In this document: positions 22,038-29,996 of the stretch, piece by piece
Numbering within the stretch: position 1 is the first letter of the stretch
Layout: every line of letters begins with the position of its first letter
DNA from: Veillonella montpellierensis DSM 17217
GTDB taxonomy: Bacteria > Bacillota > Negativicutes > Veillonellales > Veillonellaceae
Assembly (NCBI RefSeq): GCF_000426745.1
Contig: NZ_AUFY01000020.1
Span: 1 to 32,541 of the forward strand
Direction: 5' to 3'
DNA length: 32,541 bases
The notes under the pieces: generated by a model
What the model saw: only the letters and a program-made list of their open reading frames with translations
Database searches by the model: none
What the model was told of the DNA's origin: nothing
Translations under genes and position numbers: made by a program

Positions 22038-24125
22038 GTGAAACATGATTTTATGAGTCATGAACTGCGATTGCCAGAACTTACATTACGTGGAATGCTA
22101 TTAGGTATTTTAATTACTATTGTATTTACTGCATCTAACGTATATTTAGGTTTGAAGGTGGGATTGACATTTTCATCATCAATTCCAGCTGCTATTATTT
22201 CTATGGCCATTTTACGGTTTTTTAAAGATTCTAATGTATTAGAAAATAATATGGTACAAACGCAGGCTTCAGCAGCGGGGACATTGTCTGCTGTTATTTT
22301 TGTATTGCCAGGTTTACTAATGTTAGGGTATTGGCAAGGGTTTCCATTTTGGCAAACATTTTTACTATGTACTTGCGGTGGATGCCTAGGCGTGTTATTT
22401 ACAATTCCATTACGCCGCGCGATGGTTGTCAATAGTGATCTTCCATATCCAGAAGGACGAGCAGCTGCAGAAATTTTGAAAGTAGGTAGCCATTCTGCTA
22501 CTAATGCTGGAAAATCCTCTGGCATGAAGGAAATAGTGAGTGGCGGTGTCGTAGCAGGACTTATTAATTTATGTACATCTGGATTTCATGCACTTGCTGA
22601 TTCTGCTAGTTTTTGGTTTCAAGCAGGAAAAGGTATTACACAATTCCCTCTAGGATTTTCTACAGCATTGCTTGGTGCAGGATATTTGATTGGTATTGCT
22701 AGTGGGATTGCTATTTTAGTTGGTATGATCATTGCATGGGGAGGATTTGTACCATACTTAACTAGTGTATTACCGATGGATGGTGATAGTACTACTAAAT
22801 TTGCCATGGGTGTTTGGAAATCAAAGGTCCGTTTTATCGGTGCTGGTACTATTGCTATTGCCGCTATTTGGACATTAATTAAATTAGTCAAACCAATTGT
22901 AGAAGGAATGAAAATTTCTGTACATAATATGGGCATGAGCGGTGATGAACGCATTACACATCGCATGGATACAGATATGAAAGCTAGTACGATTGCCGTT
23001 GTATTCCTTGCCATTATGATTGGATTAATTTTTACATTTTACTCTTTCGTTAGTGCTGTGGATATTAGTAGCTCTTTAATGATTATATTAATTATTTGCG
23101 GCGTTATTATTTCTGTGTGTGTAGGATTTTTTGTGGCCGCTGCTTGCGGATATATGGCAGGTTTAATTGGTACTTCTGCTAGTCCAATTTCTGGGATTGG
23201 TATTATTGGTATCATTATTTCTTCACTTGTTGTATATGCCATTGCTTCTGCGAACCATTTATTTGCTACGCAAGCAGGCGTTGATTTTGCGACAGCATTG
23301 GCGATTTTCATGACTAGTGTAGTTGTATCTATTGCAGCTATTTCGAATGATAACTTACAAGATTTAAAAACTGGACAGTTAGTAGGAGCTACACCATGGA
23401 AACAGCAGGTAGCTTTATTGATTGGTAGTGTAGCTGGTTCTTTAGCGATTGCACCAGTGTTAAACTTGTTGTACCAAGCTTACGGATTTACTGGTGCTAT
23501 GCCACGAGCTAGTATGGATCCAAGCCAAGCATTATCGGCACCACAAGCTACATTGATGACGACGATTGCACAAGGTATTTTTAGTGATAGCATGGATTGG
23601 TCGTATATTTTAATCGGCGTAGGTGTAGGTGTTGTTGTTATTTTAGTTGATTTAATATTGAAAAATACGACTGCATCGTTAACATTACCTCCATTGGCAG
23701 TAGGTATGGGGATTTATTTACCTCCATCCTTAGAAATGCCATTAGTCATGGGCTCAGTATTGAGCTTCTTTGTTGGTCGTTATATATTACAAAGAGCTAA
23801 AGAACGATCCGGTGAAGTCTTAGCTGAAGAAGATGCAGAACAATGTAATCGTCGTGGTGTTTTATTCTCATCGGGATTAATTGTTGGGGAAAGTTTGATG
23901 GGCGTTATTATTGCAGTTATCATTGTATTTTCCGTAACATCTGGTGGTAGCGATGCACCATTGGCTATATTTGGCGATGATTTTGCAGATACTAGCAAGT
24001 GGTTAGGATTAATCGTATTCGTTCTTATGATGGTGTACATTGCTCGCCTTGTAATTACTACCAAATTTGATAAGGAACAAGCCCTAGCTATTTTGGCAGA
24101 ACGTAAAGCAAATGAAAATAAATAG
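22038..24125 (+). CDS. OPT-family oligopeptide transporter
   Basis: A 695-residue polytopic membrane protein with about 15 hydrophobic segments. The N-terminal ELTLRGMLLGILITIVFTA, followed by SNVYLGLKVGLTFSSSIPAA and later NNMVQTQASAAG, is the conserved opening of prokaryotic OPT proteins. DLPYPEGRAAAEIL and SASPISGIGIIGII are further family landmarks. Members import small peptides or, in some cases, metal chelates; the cargo cannot be read here. GTG start at 22038 with AGGGGG 8 nt upstream. It stands alone, with terminator 24179-24216 behind it. Confidence 0.92.
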   Translation: MKHDFMSHELRLPELTLRGMLLGILITIVFTASNVYLGLKVGLTFSSSIPAAIISMAILRFFKDSNVLENNMVQTQASAAGTLSAVIFVLPGLLMLGYWQGFPFWQTFLLCTCGGCLGVLFTIPLRRAMVVNSDLPYPEGRAAAEILKVGSHSATNAGKSSGMKEIVSGGVVAGLINLCTSGFHALADSASFWFQAGKGITQFPLGFSTALLGAGYLIGIASGIAILVGMIIAWGGFVPYLTSVLPMDGDSTTKFAMGVWKSKVRFIGAGTIAIAAIWTLIKLVKPIVEGMKISVHNMGMSGDERITHRMDTDMKASTIAVVFLAIMIGLIFTFYSFVSAVDISSSLMIILIICGVIISVCVGFFVAAACGYMAGLIGTSASPISGIGIIGIIISSLVVYAIASANHLFATQAGVDFATALAIFMTSVVVSIAAISNDNLQDLKTGQLVGATPWKQQVALLIGSVAGSLAIAPVLNLLYQAYGFTGAMPRASMDPSQALSAPQATLMTTIAQGIFSDSMDWSYILIGVGVGVVVILVDLILKNTTASLTLPPLAVGMGIYLPPSLEMPLVMGSVLSFFVGRYILQRAKERSGEVLAEEDAEQCNRRGVLFSSGLIVGESLMGVIIAVIIVFSVTSGGSDAPLAIFGDDFADTSKWLGLIVFVLMMVYIARLVITTKFDKEQALAILAERKANENK

Positions 24126-24753
24126 GTATTAGTATACAGATAATAGGTATATGTGTATATAGAGAATAATAAGGATGTAAAAGACTGTATGGTAAGTATG
24201 TACCATACAGTCTTTTTAGTAGGAAAATGATTCTAATGTGTATGCAAGATAAAAATAGTATCAGAGTAGAGCTGATAGAATGTACTAAAATCACCGATAG
24301 GTCTGTTAGAATTATATGAAGCATAACATATATTTAAATACAATATAGTATAGTTGTATTACTCATTACTAAGATATTTCTTTTACATTGCTTATGACAA
24401 TCAGTAGATTATATACAAAACGATGACATCCTAGATTCCTCGTTGCGGTGATTTCACTATATTTTATAGGATAGGTTACATTACATACTATATAGGAAGA
24501 TAGCACCTTTGGTGACTATAGGTTGCTCTTTTACTATATCGATTGCTATAATATTATATATATAGAAAGAGTGATTGAGCGTCAGTGTGTAATAATTATC
24601 TTAGAATACGACAATCATGACAAAGTGTGCTATCGTAGACATATATAGCACATATGGGGATAGTGGACATTAAGACGTATAGAAACATGTAAATTCTGAA
24701 TTAGAATAATAGATGCATAGTATAATCGTATAAGAATAGAGGGGGCAAGTCTG
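24126..24753. other. Long intergenic, mostly featureless
   Basis: 628 nt. It contains the OPT terminator (24179-24216), an 8-bp inverted repeat TGTGCTAT/ATAGCACA (24626-24633/24645-24652) that could be an operator, and a perfect TATAAT (24721-24726) 28 nt before the next gene without a clear -35. I see no ORF with a ribosome site. Confidence 0.5.
24179..24217 (+). terminator. Terminator of the OPT gene
   Basis: AAAAGACTGTATGGTA (24179-24194) pairs perfectly with its complement at 24201-24216 around AGTATG, followed by T. It lies 53 nt after the OPT stop. Confidence 0.9.
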
Positions 24754-25377
24754 ATGAATAAAAAAATTGCTATTATGATGATAGTAGGAGCTGTTATTGG
24801 TTATGGAACAATTGTTACAGCAAATGCTGATACTATTCCTGTCCAAGTTGTAAAAGATCATAAAACAGTACAAGGAGCAGATAAGTTGGTGGTTGTTAAT
24901 GCTGTATCTGGTCAGCAGGATATAGATAAGCAACGAATTTCAAGCACTGCATCTCCAGAAACAAATAGAACGATTCGTACTACCTTAGAAGGACTTTCAA
25001 AGACTTGCACGATGGTAGCTGTACCATCAGCAGAAGAGTATACATCTAGGTTGCGTGTAGGCATTACACCTACTGCTATATTAGGCGATCATATTCATAT
25101 TGTATATCCTACCATTAACTCTGTCAGTCCTGTTGTTACTCATAGAATCAATAAGAAATTAGCTAACTATGCTACTTCTATAAAAACATCAATAGATAAA
25201 CGAAATGAAAAAGAACATATGACATATAATATCCTTATGAGTTATGATATAGAAAAGAATCAAGATGGATTACTTCGCATTGTTATGTATACATATACGA
25301 TTGAAGATAATGCGATAGAAGGTACTATGGTTACGAAAGAATTTATCTTTAATACTACTTCTGGTAAAAGCATATAA
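24754..25377 (+). CDS. Secreted protein with a DUF4163/RsiV-like domain
   Basis: A 207-residue exported protein. MNKKIAIMMIVGAVIGYG and the following VTANA form a signal peptide with cleavage near residue 25. From about residue 105, HIHIVYPTINSVSPVVTHRINKKLANY and later YTYTIEDNAIEGTMVTKEF and FNTTSGK resemble the DUF4163 part of RsiV/PdaC-like envelope proteins. The chain stops where a DUF3298 domain would normally begin, so it is short for a two-domain member. No frame shift continuing the domain is visible after the stop. AGGGGG stands about 10 nt before the ATG. Role unknown; periplasmic location is inferred. Confidence 0.65.
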   Translation: MNKKIAIMMIVGAVIGYGTIVTANADTIPVQVVKDHKTVQGADKLVVVNAVSGQQDIDKQRISSTASPETNRTIRTTLEGLSKTCTMVAVPSAEEYTSRLRVGITPTAILGDHIHIVYPTINSVSPVVTHRINKKLANYATSIKTSIDKRNEKEHMTYNILMSYDIEKNQDGLLRIVMYTYTIEDNAIEGTMVTKEFIFNTTSGKSI

Positions 25378-25705
25378 TTAACCATAATATTTTTACTAAT
25401 CTATGGGTGACATGTAATGTCTATATCTATCGTTAGCCTTATTAAGGTTTATACGATGTAAGCACTCATGATAGTTTATAAGAAGTCGTAACTATATACT
25501 CAACGAAATAGAGGAACATTGAGCATGTTGCATCAATGTTCCTCTATTTTTATGTTTTATAGTAAAGAAGTAGTTTACAGAATACATCGCTATGGCAGAT
25601 TATACATATAACTCATATTCCTATCTGTAATTATACGGCTAGAAAGAGTAACTATTATTTCATTATGAGCATACGATGATGCTGTAGCTTATCATTGAGA
25701 TTGTT
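25378..25705. other. Convergent intergenic
   Basis: 328 nt between the secreted protein gene and the first SLH gene. It holds the terminator 25506-25549; nothing else was recognised. Confidence 0.5.
25506..25549. terminator. Bidirectional terminator
   Basis: AAATAGAGGAACATTGA (25506-25522) pairs perfectly with its complement at 25533-25549 around a 10-nt loop, followed by T-rich sequence. It serves convergent genes. A related left arm occurs at 13664. Confidence 0.88.
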
Positions 25706-26989
25706 TTATTGATGGGCTTTTATTTCATTAGCAATATGCCATTTGACAGGTTTTGACCAATTTGTTTCAGTCACAGGGGGTAATTGTATAGAAGCTTTTT
25801 TGCCAAATCGTTTAACAAAGGCTTTTTTTGTGGCTGGTGATAATTCATCTACGGTCAAAATAAGAGAGGAGACAGATATATCTGGAGTGATGGAGATGAC
25901 AGTCCCTTGAGGCTCTAATTGATTATACATATATGTTGTTTCTAGTTGTAAATTATCTAAATCAGCTTGTGTATAGCTACCTATATGAGTAATGACAGAG
26001 GTAGTTAGTTCTTTATCATTTGAGGTGGCTAAGGTGGCACCAAATTGTTTTAATTTATTTTCCTTAGTAAAAGTAACATACAGCTTCCCGTGATTCCAGA
26101 ACATGGCTCCATCATTTCTAAAATCTATCTCTATATCATGGTATTTAAATGTATTCATTAATAATTTATTAGTTTTACTTTCAATGGTTTGTCGATGTAT
26201 TGTATCCATAAAGGCAAGAGCTTGTGGCGTATGTGTCATACGATAGGCAATTTCAGCGGCTTCAGCACGAGTGATGTATTTTTCAGGATTAAACATGCTA
26301 TGAGGATTATAGGCTAAAAATTTAAGACTTGCCAATTCACGTACCGCATCTTGTGCCCAAGGGGCTATAAATTTTTGGTCGCTGTAATTATACTCATCTA
26401 ATATGGTAGGATCCTCCGTTACGTAACCAATATAATGGATATAGTTGTCAGCTACCACTGCAAATTCTTGCCGCGACATATATTTTTCAGGACGATATGT
26501 TGTATCTCCGTAGCCGCTAATAATATTTTTTTTAGCTACTGACTCAATAGCTAGTGCAGACCATCGATCGGAAGTAATATCAGAAAATGTGCTCGATAAC
26601 ATAACTGTTGGCGTTTCGCCTAAGAGGTTATTAAATAGGGTTGCTGCTTCCTCTCGTGTTAATGGACTTTCAGGCTTGAATGTATTATTAGCATAGCCAT
26701 TAATAATTTTTTCCTGTGTCATGGTAGAGATAGATTGGTAAGCCCAATAATTGGGCGGTACATCAGCAAATATATATTGGCGAGAATTGTTAAAGGAAGA
26801 TACACTATTGGTAATAGAGGTAGAAGTATCTATTGTATTAGCATTGATAGGCACGCTATGCGATGCTGGTTTCACAACGGATATAGTAGCGTGCGAAATC
26901 GTATTGGCATGAACATTAGGCAATTCACCTAAACTAATAGTGAATAAGCCAGTCATGAGTATTGTTAGGATGTGATTTTTTTTGTTCAT
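25706..26989 (-). CDS. SLH-domain envelope protein 1
   Basis: A 427-residue exported protein. A signal peptide (MNKKNHILTILMTGLFTIS, cleavage near VHA) is followed by a Ser/Thr-rich spacer and three S-layer homology repeats: about residues 73-120 (FADVPPNYWAYQSI, INGYANNTFKPE, LTREEAA), 133-180 (FSDITSDRWSALAI, ISGYGDTTYRPE) and 198-250 (APWAQDAV, FNPEKYITRAEAAEI). In diderm Firmicutes SLH repeats bind the cell wall and tether the outer envelope. The C-terminal 160 residues (about 270-427) are not a barrel; they share a pattern with the neighbour SLH protein (GxxxWxxxKLYV, a YTQADLDN motif, ISITPDISVSSL). AGGAGG lies 8 nt before the ATG at 26989. Confidence 0.85.
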   Translation of the reverse strand: MNKKNHILTILMTGLFTISLGELPNVHANTISHATISVVKPASHSVPINANTIDTSTSITNSVSSFNNSRQYIFADVPPNYWAYQSISTMTQEKIINGYANNTFKPESPLTREEAATLFNNLLGETPTVMLSSTFSDITSDRWSALAIESVAKKNIISGYGDTTYRPEKYMSRQEFAVVADNYIHYIGYVTEDPTILDEYNYSDQKFIAPWAQDAVRELASLKFLAYNPHSMFNPEKYITRAEAAEIAYRMTHTPQALAFMDTIHRQTIESKTNKLLMNTFKYHDIEIDFRNDGAMFWNHGKLYVTFTKENKLKQFGATLATSNDKELTTSVITHIGSYTQADLDNLQLETTYMYNQLEPQGTVISITPDISVSSLILTVDELSPATKKAFVKRFGKKASIQLPPVTETNWSKPVKWHIANEIKAHQ

Positions 26990-27091
26990 TACAAATTCCT
27001 CCTGCGATTACTATAGTTGTATTGTATCACAGAATCAGTATGTATTTTGGTAGATTTTGTAAAATTTGTTTAATGGTATATAAAATAGTGA

Positions 27092-27122
27092 GAGGAGTGG
27101 ATTTATTGAAAATTCACTCCTC
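27092..27122 (-). terminator. Terminator of SLH protein 2 gene
   Basis: GAGGAGTG (27092-27099) pairs with CACTCCTC (27115-27122), extended inward by A/T pairs with one mismatch. It lies 30 nt after the SLH2 stop on the minus strand, with an ATTTTA tail. The T-run is weak, so termination may be partial and SLH1 could receive read-through. Confidence 0.6.
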
Positions 27123-27152
27123 ATATTAGTGGGTATAGATTACACTATTGGA

Positions 27153-28373
27153 TTAATTAGTTTTTACAACCATTTTAACTTTAGAAGCAAATGTTTTATC
27201 TACACCTTGTTGGGTACTAGCAGAGGCTGTTGTTACTAATGCGTATAATTGGTTGTTTTGCACGTCTGGAAAAATGACAATAATCATACCAGATTTTTCG
27301 TGGGATCCATAATACTTACGGAAGTTTTTTTCGATTTTATTATATTCTGTTTGGCTATAATTAGAGGATTCGACGGTTACTTGTTTCATAGCAGCAAATT
27401 TAGTTTTTATTAACGACAATTTTTTTCTATCTTTTACCGCTATGTGAAGTATATTGTCTTTCCAGTATATTACGCCATAGTCCTGAAATTTATTAGATGA
27501 TTTATAGATTTTATTCAATTTATTAAATACGCTATTTTCCAAATCTTTTTGTTGTTTATTTTCTGCAGTCATCTCTTGGTTGGACTTAGAAGCGTCTTTC
27601 TTTTCCACTGTTGATGATACATTATGAGTGGTAGAAGCATTAGCTTTTTCAATCATTACTGGCTGATTAGTGATGATACGATATAAAATAGATGTTACTT
27701 CTGCACGTGTGATAGGGTCTGATGGGTTAAAAGTAACATCTGGACCATAGGCTAAATATCCTTTTTCTGCCAGTGCCATGATAGCTGATTTGCCCCAGTC
27801 TGTAAATGAATCTTGATCTTTAAATTGGATGTTTTCATTTTTATTGCTGGTTTTGACATGCTCTAACTTGGCAAAGTTTAGTGCTGTAACAGCAAATTCT
27901 TGACGAGTCATTGCCTTTTCAGGATTAAACGTGCCATTTCGATAGCCTCCCATAATATTACTATTACATACAGTGGCAATAGCACTATTAGACCAACGGG
28001 TAATCGATACATCAGAAAAAGCACTCGTTAAGATAGGTGTTTGGGAATCAATATGATGTTCTTTGTTTATGATAGTAGCATAAACACAAGCAATTTGTTC
28101 TCGTGTCATAGAAGCATTTGGTTGAAAGGTGTGGTCACTATAGCCAGATATATACCCTGCATTACTCATAGCAGCGATAGCTGTTTTAGCCCAATGATTA
28201 ACAGTGTCACTGTAGACGCCAGCAGGCAATGGTAATAAAGCATCTACAGATGCAGTCTTATGAGTGGCACTTGCGGGTGAGGCGATATTTGCTGATGGAG
28301 TATTCGCAGAGATAACAGTGGTACTTAATGATAAACAGATTGCTACTACTAATGATAATTTAGATGATTTCAT
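27153..28373 (-). CDS. SLH-domain envelope protein 2
   Basis: A 406-residue paralogue of the gene at 25706-26989. The signal peptide (MKSSKLSLVVAICLSLS, cleavage near ISA) is followed by three SLH repeats: about residues 58-105 (TVNHWAKTAI, ISGYSDHTFQPN, MTREQIA), 120-165 (FSDVSITRWSNSAI, MGGYRNGTFNPE) and 190-235 (FTDWGKSAI, FNPSDPITRAEVTSI). A Lys/Gln/Ser-rich linker leads to a C-terminal domain (about 275-406) that aligns with that of SLH1: YGVIYWKDNILHIAV, YSQTEYNKIE, IIVIFPDVQNNQLYALV. GAGG stands 8 nt before the ATG. The function of the C-terminal domain is unknown. Confidence 0.85.
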   Translation of the reverse strand: MKSSKLSLVVAICLSLSTTVISANTPSANIASPASATHKTASVDALLPLPAGVYSDTVNHWAKTAIAAMSNAGYISGYSDHTFQPNASMTREQIACVYATIINKEHHIDSQTPILTSAFSDVSITRWSNSAIATVCNSNIMGGYRNGTFNPEKAMTRQEFAVTALNFAKLEHVKTSNKNENIQFKDQDSFTDWGKSAIMALAEKGYLAYGPDVTFNPSDPITRAEVTSILYRIITNQPVMIEKANASTTHNVSSTVEKKDASKSNQEMTAENKQQKDLENSVFNKLNKIYKSSNKFQDYGVIYWKDNILHIAVKDRKKLSLIKTKFAAMKQVTVESSNYSQTEYNKIEKNFRKYYGSHEKSGMIIVIFPDVQNNQLYALVTTASASTQQGVDKTFASKVKMVVKTN

Positions 28374-28502
28374 AGGACAGACCTCTTTCTTATTGATTAA
28401 TAACTAGGCGTAGACTGTCATTCACACTTTTCCTATTTGTATAGAGAGTGCTAGGATGATAGTTATTATATACTCTAAAATATAATATTGTTAGTGCTAC
28501 AG

Positions 28503-28546
28503 TGTTTGATTAGCATTATGAAACGATGTTTGATTAGTATTATGAA
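28503..28546. repeat. Direct repeat, 20 bp with 24-bp period
   Basis: TGTTTGATTAGCATTATGAA (28503-28522) recurs at 28527-28546 with a single C-to-T change. It lies about 130-175 nt upstream of the SLH2 start, spaced close to two helical turns, as tandem binding sites of a regulator would be. Confidence 0.6.
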
Positions 28547-28822
28547 GGCTAAATTTATGTGGTCCATAGTATATTAGAAACAATTAATGGATTTATTATT
28601 TATATATTATAGACAAGAAATACGTGTATGTATAGAGACAAGCGTTGTATAGAATAGTTAATATTAGAATTTTGGATGGTAGCTAACTAGTTGATAATAT
28701 GGACTATACTAGTGACATTTTATGGGTAATATGTGAAGTAAAATGGTTAATTATGAGAGATGCTTTCAAAAAACTGTATTGTGTAGATTAGAAATGATGA
28801 TAATTTATATAATTTTACAGTT

Positions 28823-28842
28823 ATACTTATAATTATAAGTAT
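28823..28842. promoter_or_regulatory. 20-bp perfect palindrome
   Basis: ATACTTATAATTATAAGTAT reads the same on both strands. It lies midway between SLH2 and lutA. It could be a regulator site or, being all but two pairs A/T, chance. Confidence 0.3.
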
Positions 28843-29014
28843 TTCTAAATTGCATAGATATAGAAGATTTTTTGATTAATATAAGATTAAAATCACATTT
28901 TTGAATTATTTTGTTAGCAAAAGTGATGATAAAAGGTAAAAAAGGTATTGATATAGATGATAAATTGAATGCCTGTTAGAATTGTAAATATCTGTATTTT
29001 TCATATAATGTATT

Positions 29015-29029
29015 TGATAATGATTATTG
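29015..29029. promoter_or_regulatory. Fur-box-like sequence upstream of lutABC
   Basis: TGATAATGATTATTG matches the 7-1-7 Fur consensus at 12 of 14 positions. It lies about 85 nt upstream of the proposed lut -35. LutA and LutB carry iron-sulfur clusters, so iron control is reasonable but unproven. Confidence 0.35.
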
Positions 29030-29113
29030 AAATAATAATTTATAATTCAAGGTATGATTTTTAATCATAATGGTAGCTTACAAAATAGCTAGTTTACTGA
29101 TATTGCATATCCT

Positions 29114-29142
29114 TAGACATTATTAATATCCTATTTTATAAT
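29114..29142 (+). promoter_or_regulatory. Promoter of lutABC
   Basis: TAGACA (29114-29119, five of six), a 17-bp spacer and a perfect TATAAT (29137-29142). Expected start near 29149, giving a leader of about 96 nt before lutA. Confidence 0.65.
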
Positions 29143-29149
29143 GTGAGTA

Positions 29150-29175
29150 ATGAATATCATTCATTATTCGAATGA
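29150..29175. promoter_or_regulatory. Overlapping inverted repeats at the lut transcription start, candidate operator
   Basis: ATGAAT-ATC-ATTCAT (29150-29164) is a perfect 6-3-6 inverted repeat, directly followed by and overlapping TCATT-ATTCG-AATGA (29161-29175). Placement at the expected transcription start fits a repressor site. The regulator is unknown. Confidence 0.4.
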
Positions 29176-29244
29176 AATGTAAATGGATGCGTTAGAATTT
29201 ATCCATAAATGTGTAAGTACTAGTAAAGTTGAGGATGTGAGAAA

Positions 29245-29982
29245 ATGAAAATTCATCTATTTTCACAATGTTTGATTGATATGTTTTATCCACATGTAGG
29301 TATGGCTGGCGTACATGTGTTAGAAAATCTGGGTTGTGATATTACAGTTCCTAAGAAACAAGTGTGTTGTGGACAAATGTTTACTAATTCAGGGTGGAAC
29401 TCATCAGCAATGTCTTCCATTAAAAACACTATTGAAACATTTGAAGACGCTGACTATGTAGTTAGTATGTCAGGCTCTTGTGCATTCGCCATCAAAGATG
29501 AATATCGTGAAATCTTAAAAGATGAACCAGAATGGCTTGAAAGAGCAAATAAGTTAAGTGAACATATTTATGAATTTAACCAATTTATTGTCGATGTATT
29601 GGGCGTTACTGATGTAGGGGCTCGTTTTAAAGAAAAGGTAACCTATCACCAATCTTGTCACGTTACTCGTTTGTTAGGTGTTCGAGAACAACCACTTACA
29701 TTATTAAATAATGTAAAAGACTTAGAATATATACCTATGGAACATTCTGATCGTTGCTGTGGTTTTGGTGGTACATTCTCCGTAAAACAACCAGAAATTT
29801 CTGAGCAAATGACTCGTTATAAAGCACAAAAAATTGCTGAGTCTGGGGCTAACGTAGTTGTAGGTAGTGACCAAGCTTGTCTTATGAATATTGCTGGTAT
29901 GCTTGATCGTATGCATAAAGAAGGCGAAATTAATCGTCGTATCAAGACAATGCATATTGCAGAAGTTTTGAACTGCCGATAG
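29245..29982 (+). CDS. lutA: Lactate utilization protein A, (Fe-S)-binding CCG-domain subunit
   Basis: A 245-residue protein with two cysteine-rich CCG domains, KKQVCCGQMFTNSGW (about residues 33-47) and DRCCGFGGTFSVK (about 168-180), each with matching upstream Cys (FSQCLID near the start; YHQSCHVTRLLG before the second). These bind iron-sulfur centres as in glycolate oxidase GlpC/GlcF relatives. LutA works with LutB and LutC to oxidise L-lactate to pyruvate, the main carbon source of Veillonella-type cells. GAGG is 10 nt before the ATG; lutB starts 14 nt after the stop. Confidence 0.93.
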   Translation: MKIHLFSQCLIDMFYPHVGMAGVHVLENLGCDITVPKKQVCCGQMFTNSGWNSSAMSSIKNTIETFEDADYVVSMSGSCAFAIKDEYREILKDEPEWLERANKLSEHIYEFNQFIVDVLGVTDVGARFKEKVTYHQSCHVTRLLGVREQPLTLLNNVKDLEYIPMEHSDRCCGFGGTFSVKQPEISEQMTRYKAQKIAESGANVVVGSDQACLMNIAGMLDRMHKEGEINRRIKTMHIAEVLNCR

Positions 29983-29996
29983 GAGGATGACAATAC

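Larger units (their letters stand above)
28374..29113. other. Large AT-rich divergent intergenic
   Basis: It separates SLH2 (minus) from lutABC (plus). It holds a 20-bp direct repeat (28503-28546), a 20-bp palindrome (28823-28842) and a Fur-like site (29015-29029), listed separately. No open frame with a ribosome site. Very AT-rich, consistent with regulatory DNA. Confidence 0.55.

Noticed and set aside
22058-24064. Several minus-strand open frames opposite the OPT gene
   Set aside because: They are shadows of a strongly conserved transporter, without ribosome sites or recognisable products.
24626-24652. Inverted repeat TGTGCTAT/ATAGCACA as terminator
   Set aside because: No T-run and no gene ending nearby; at most a weak operator candidate.
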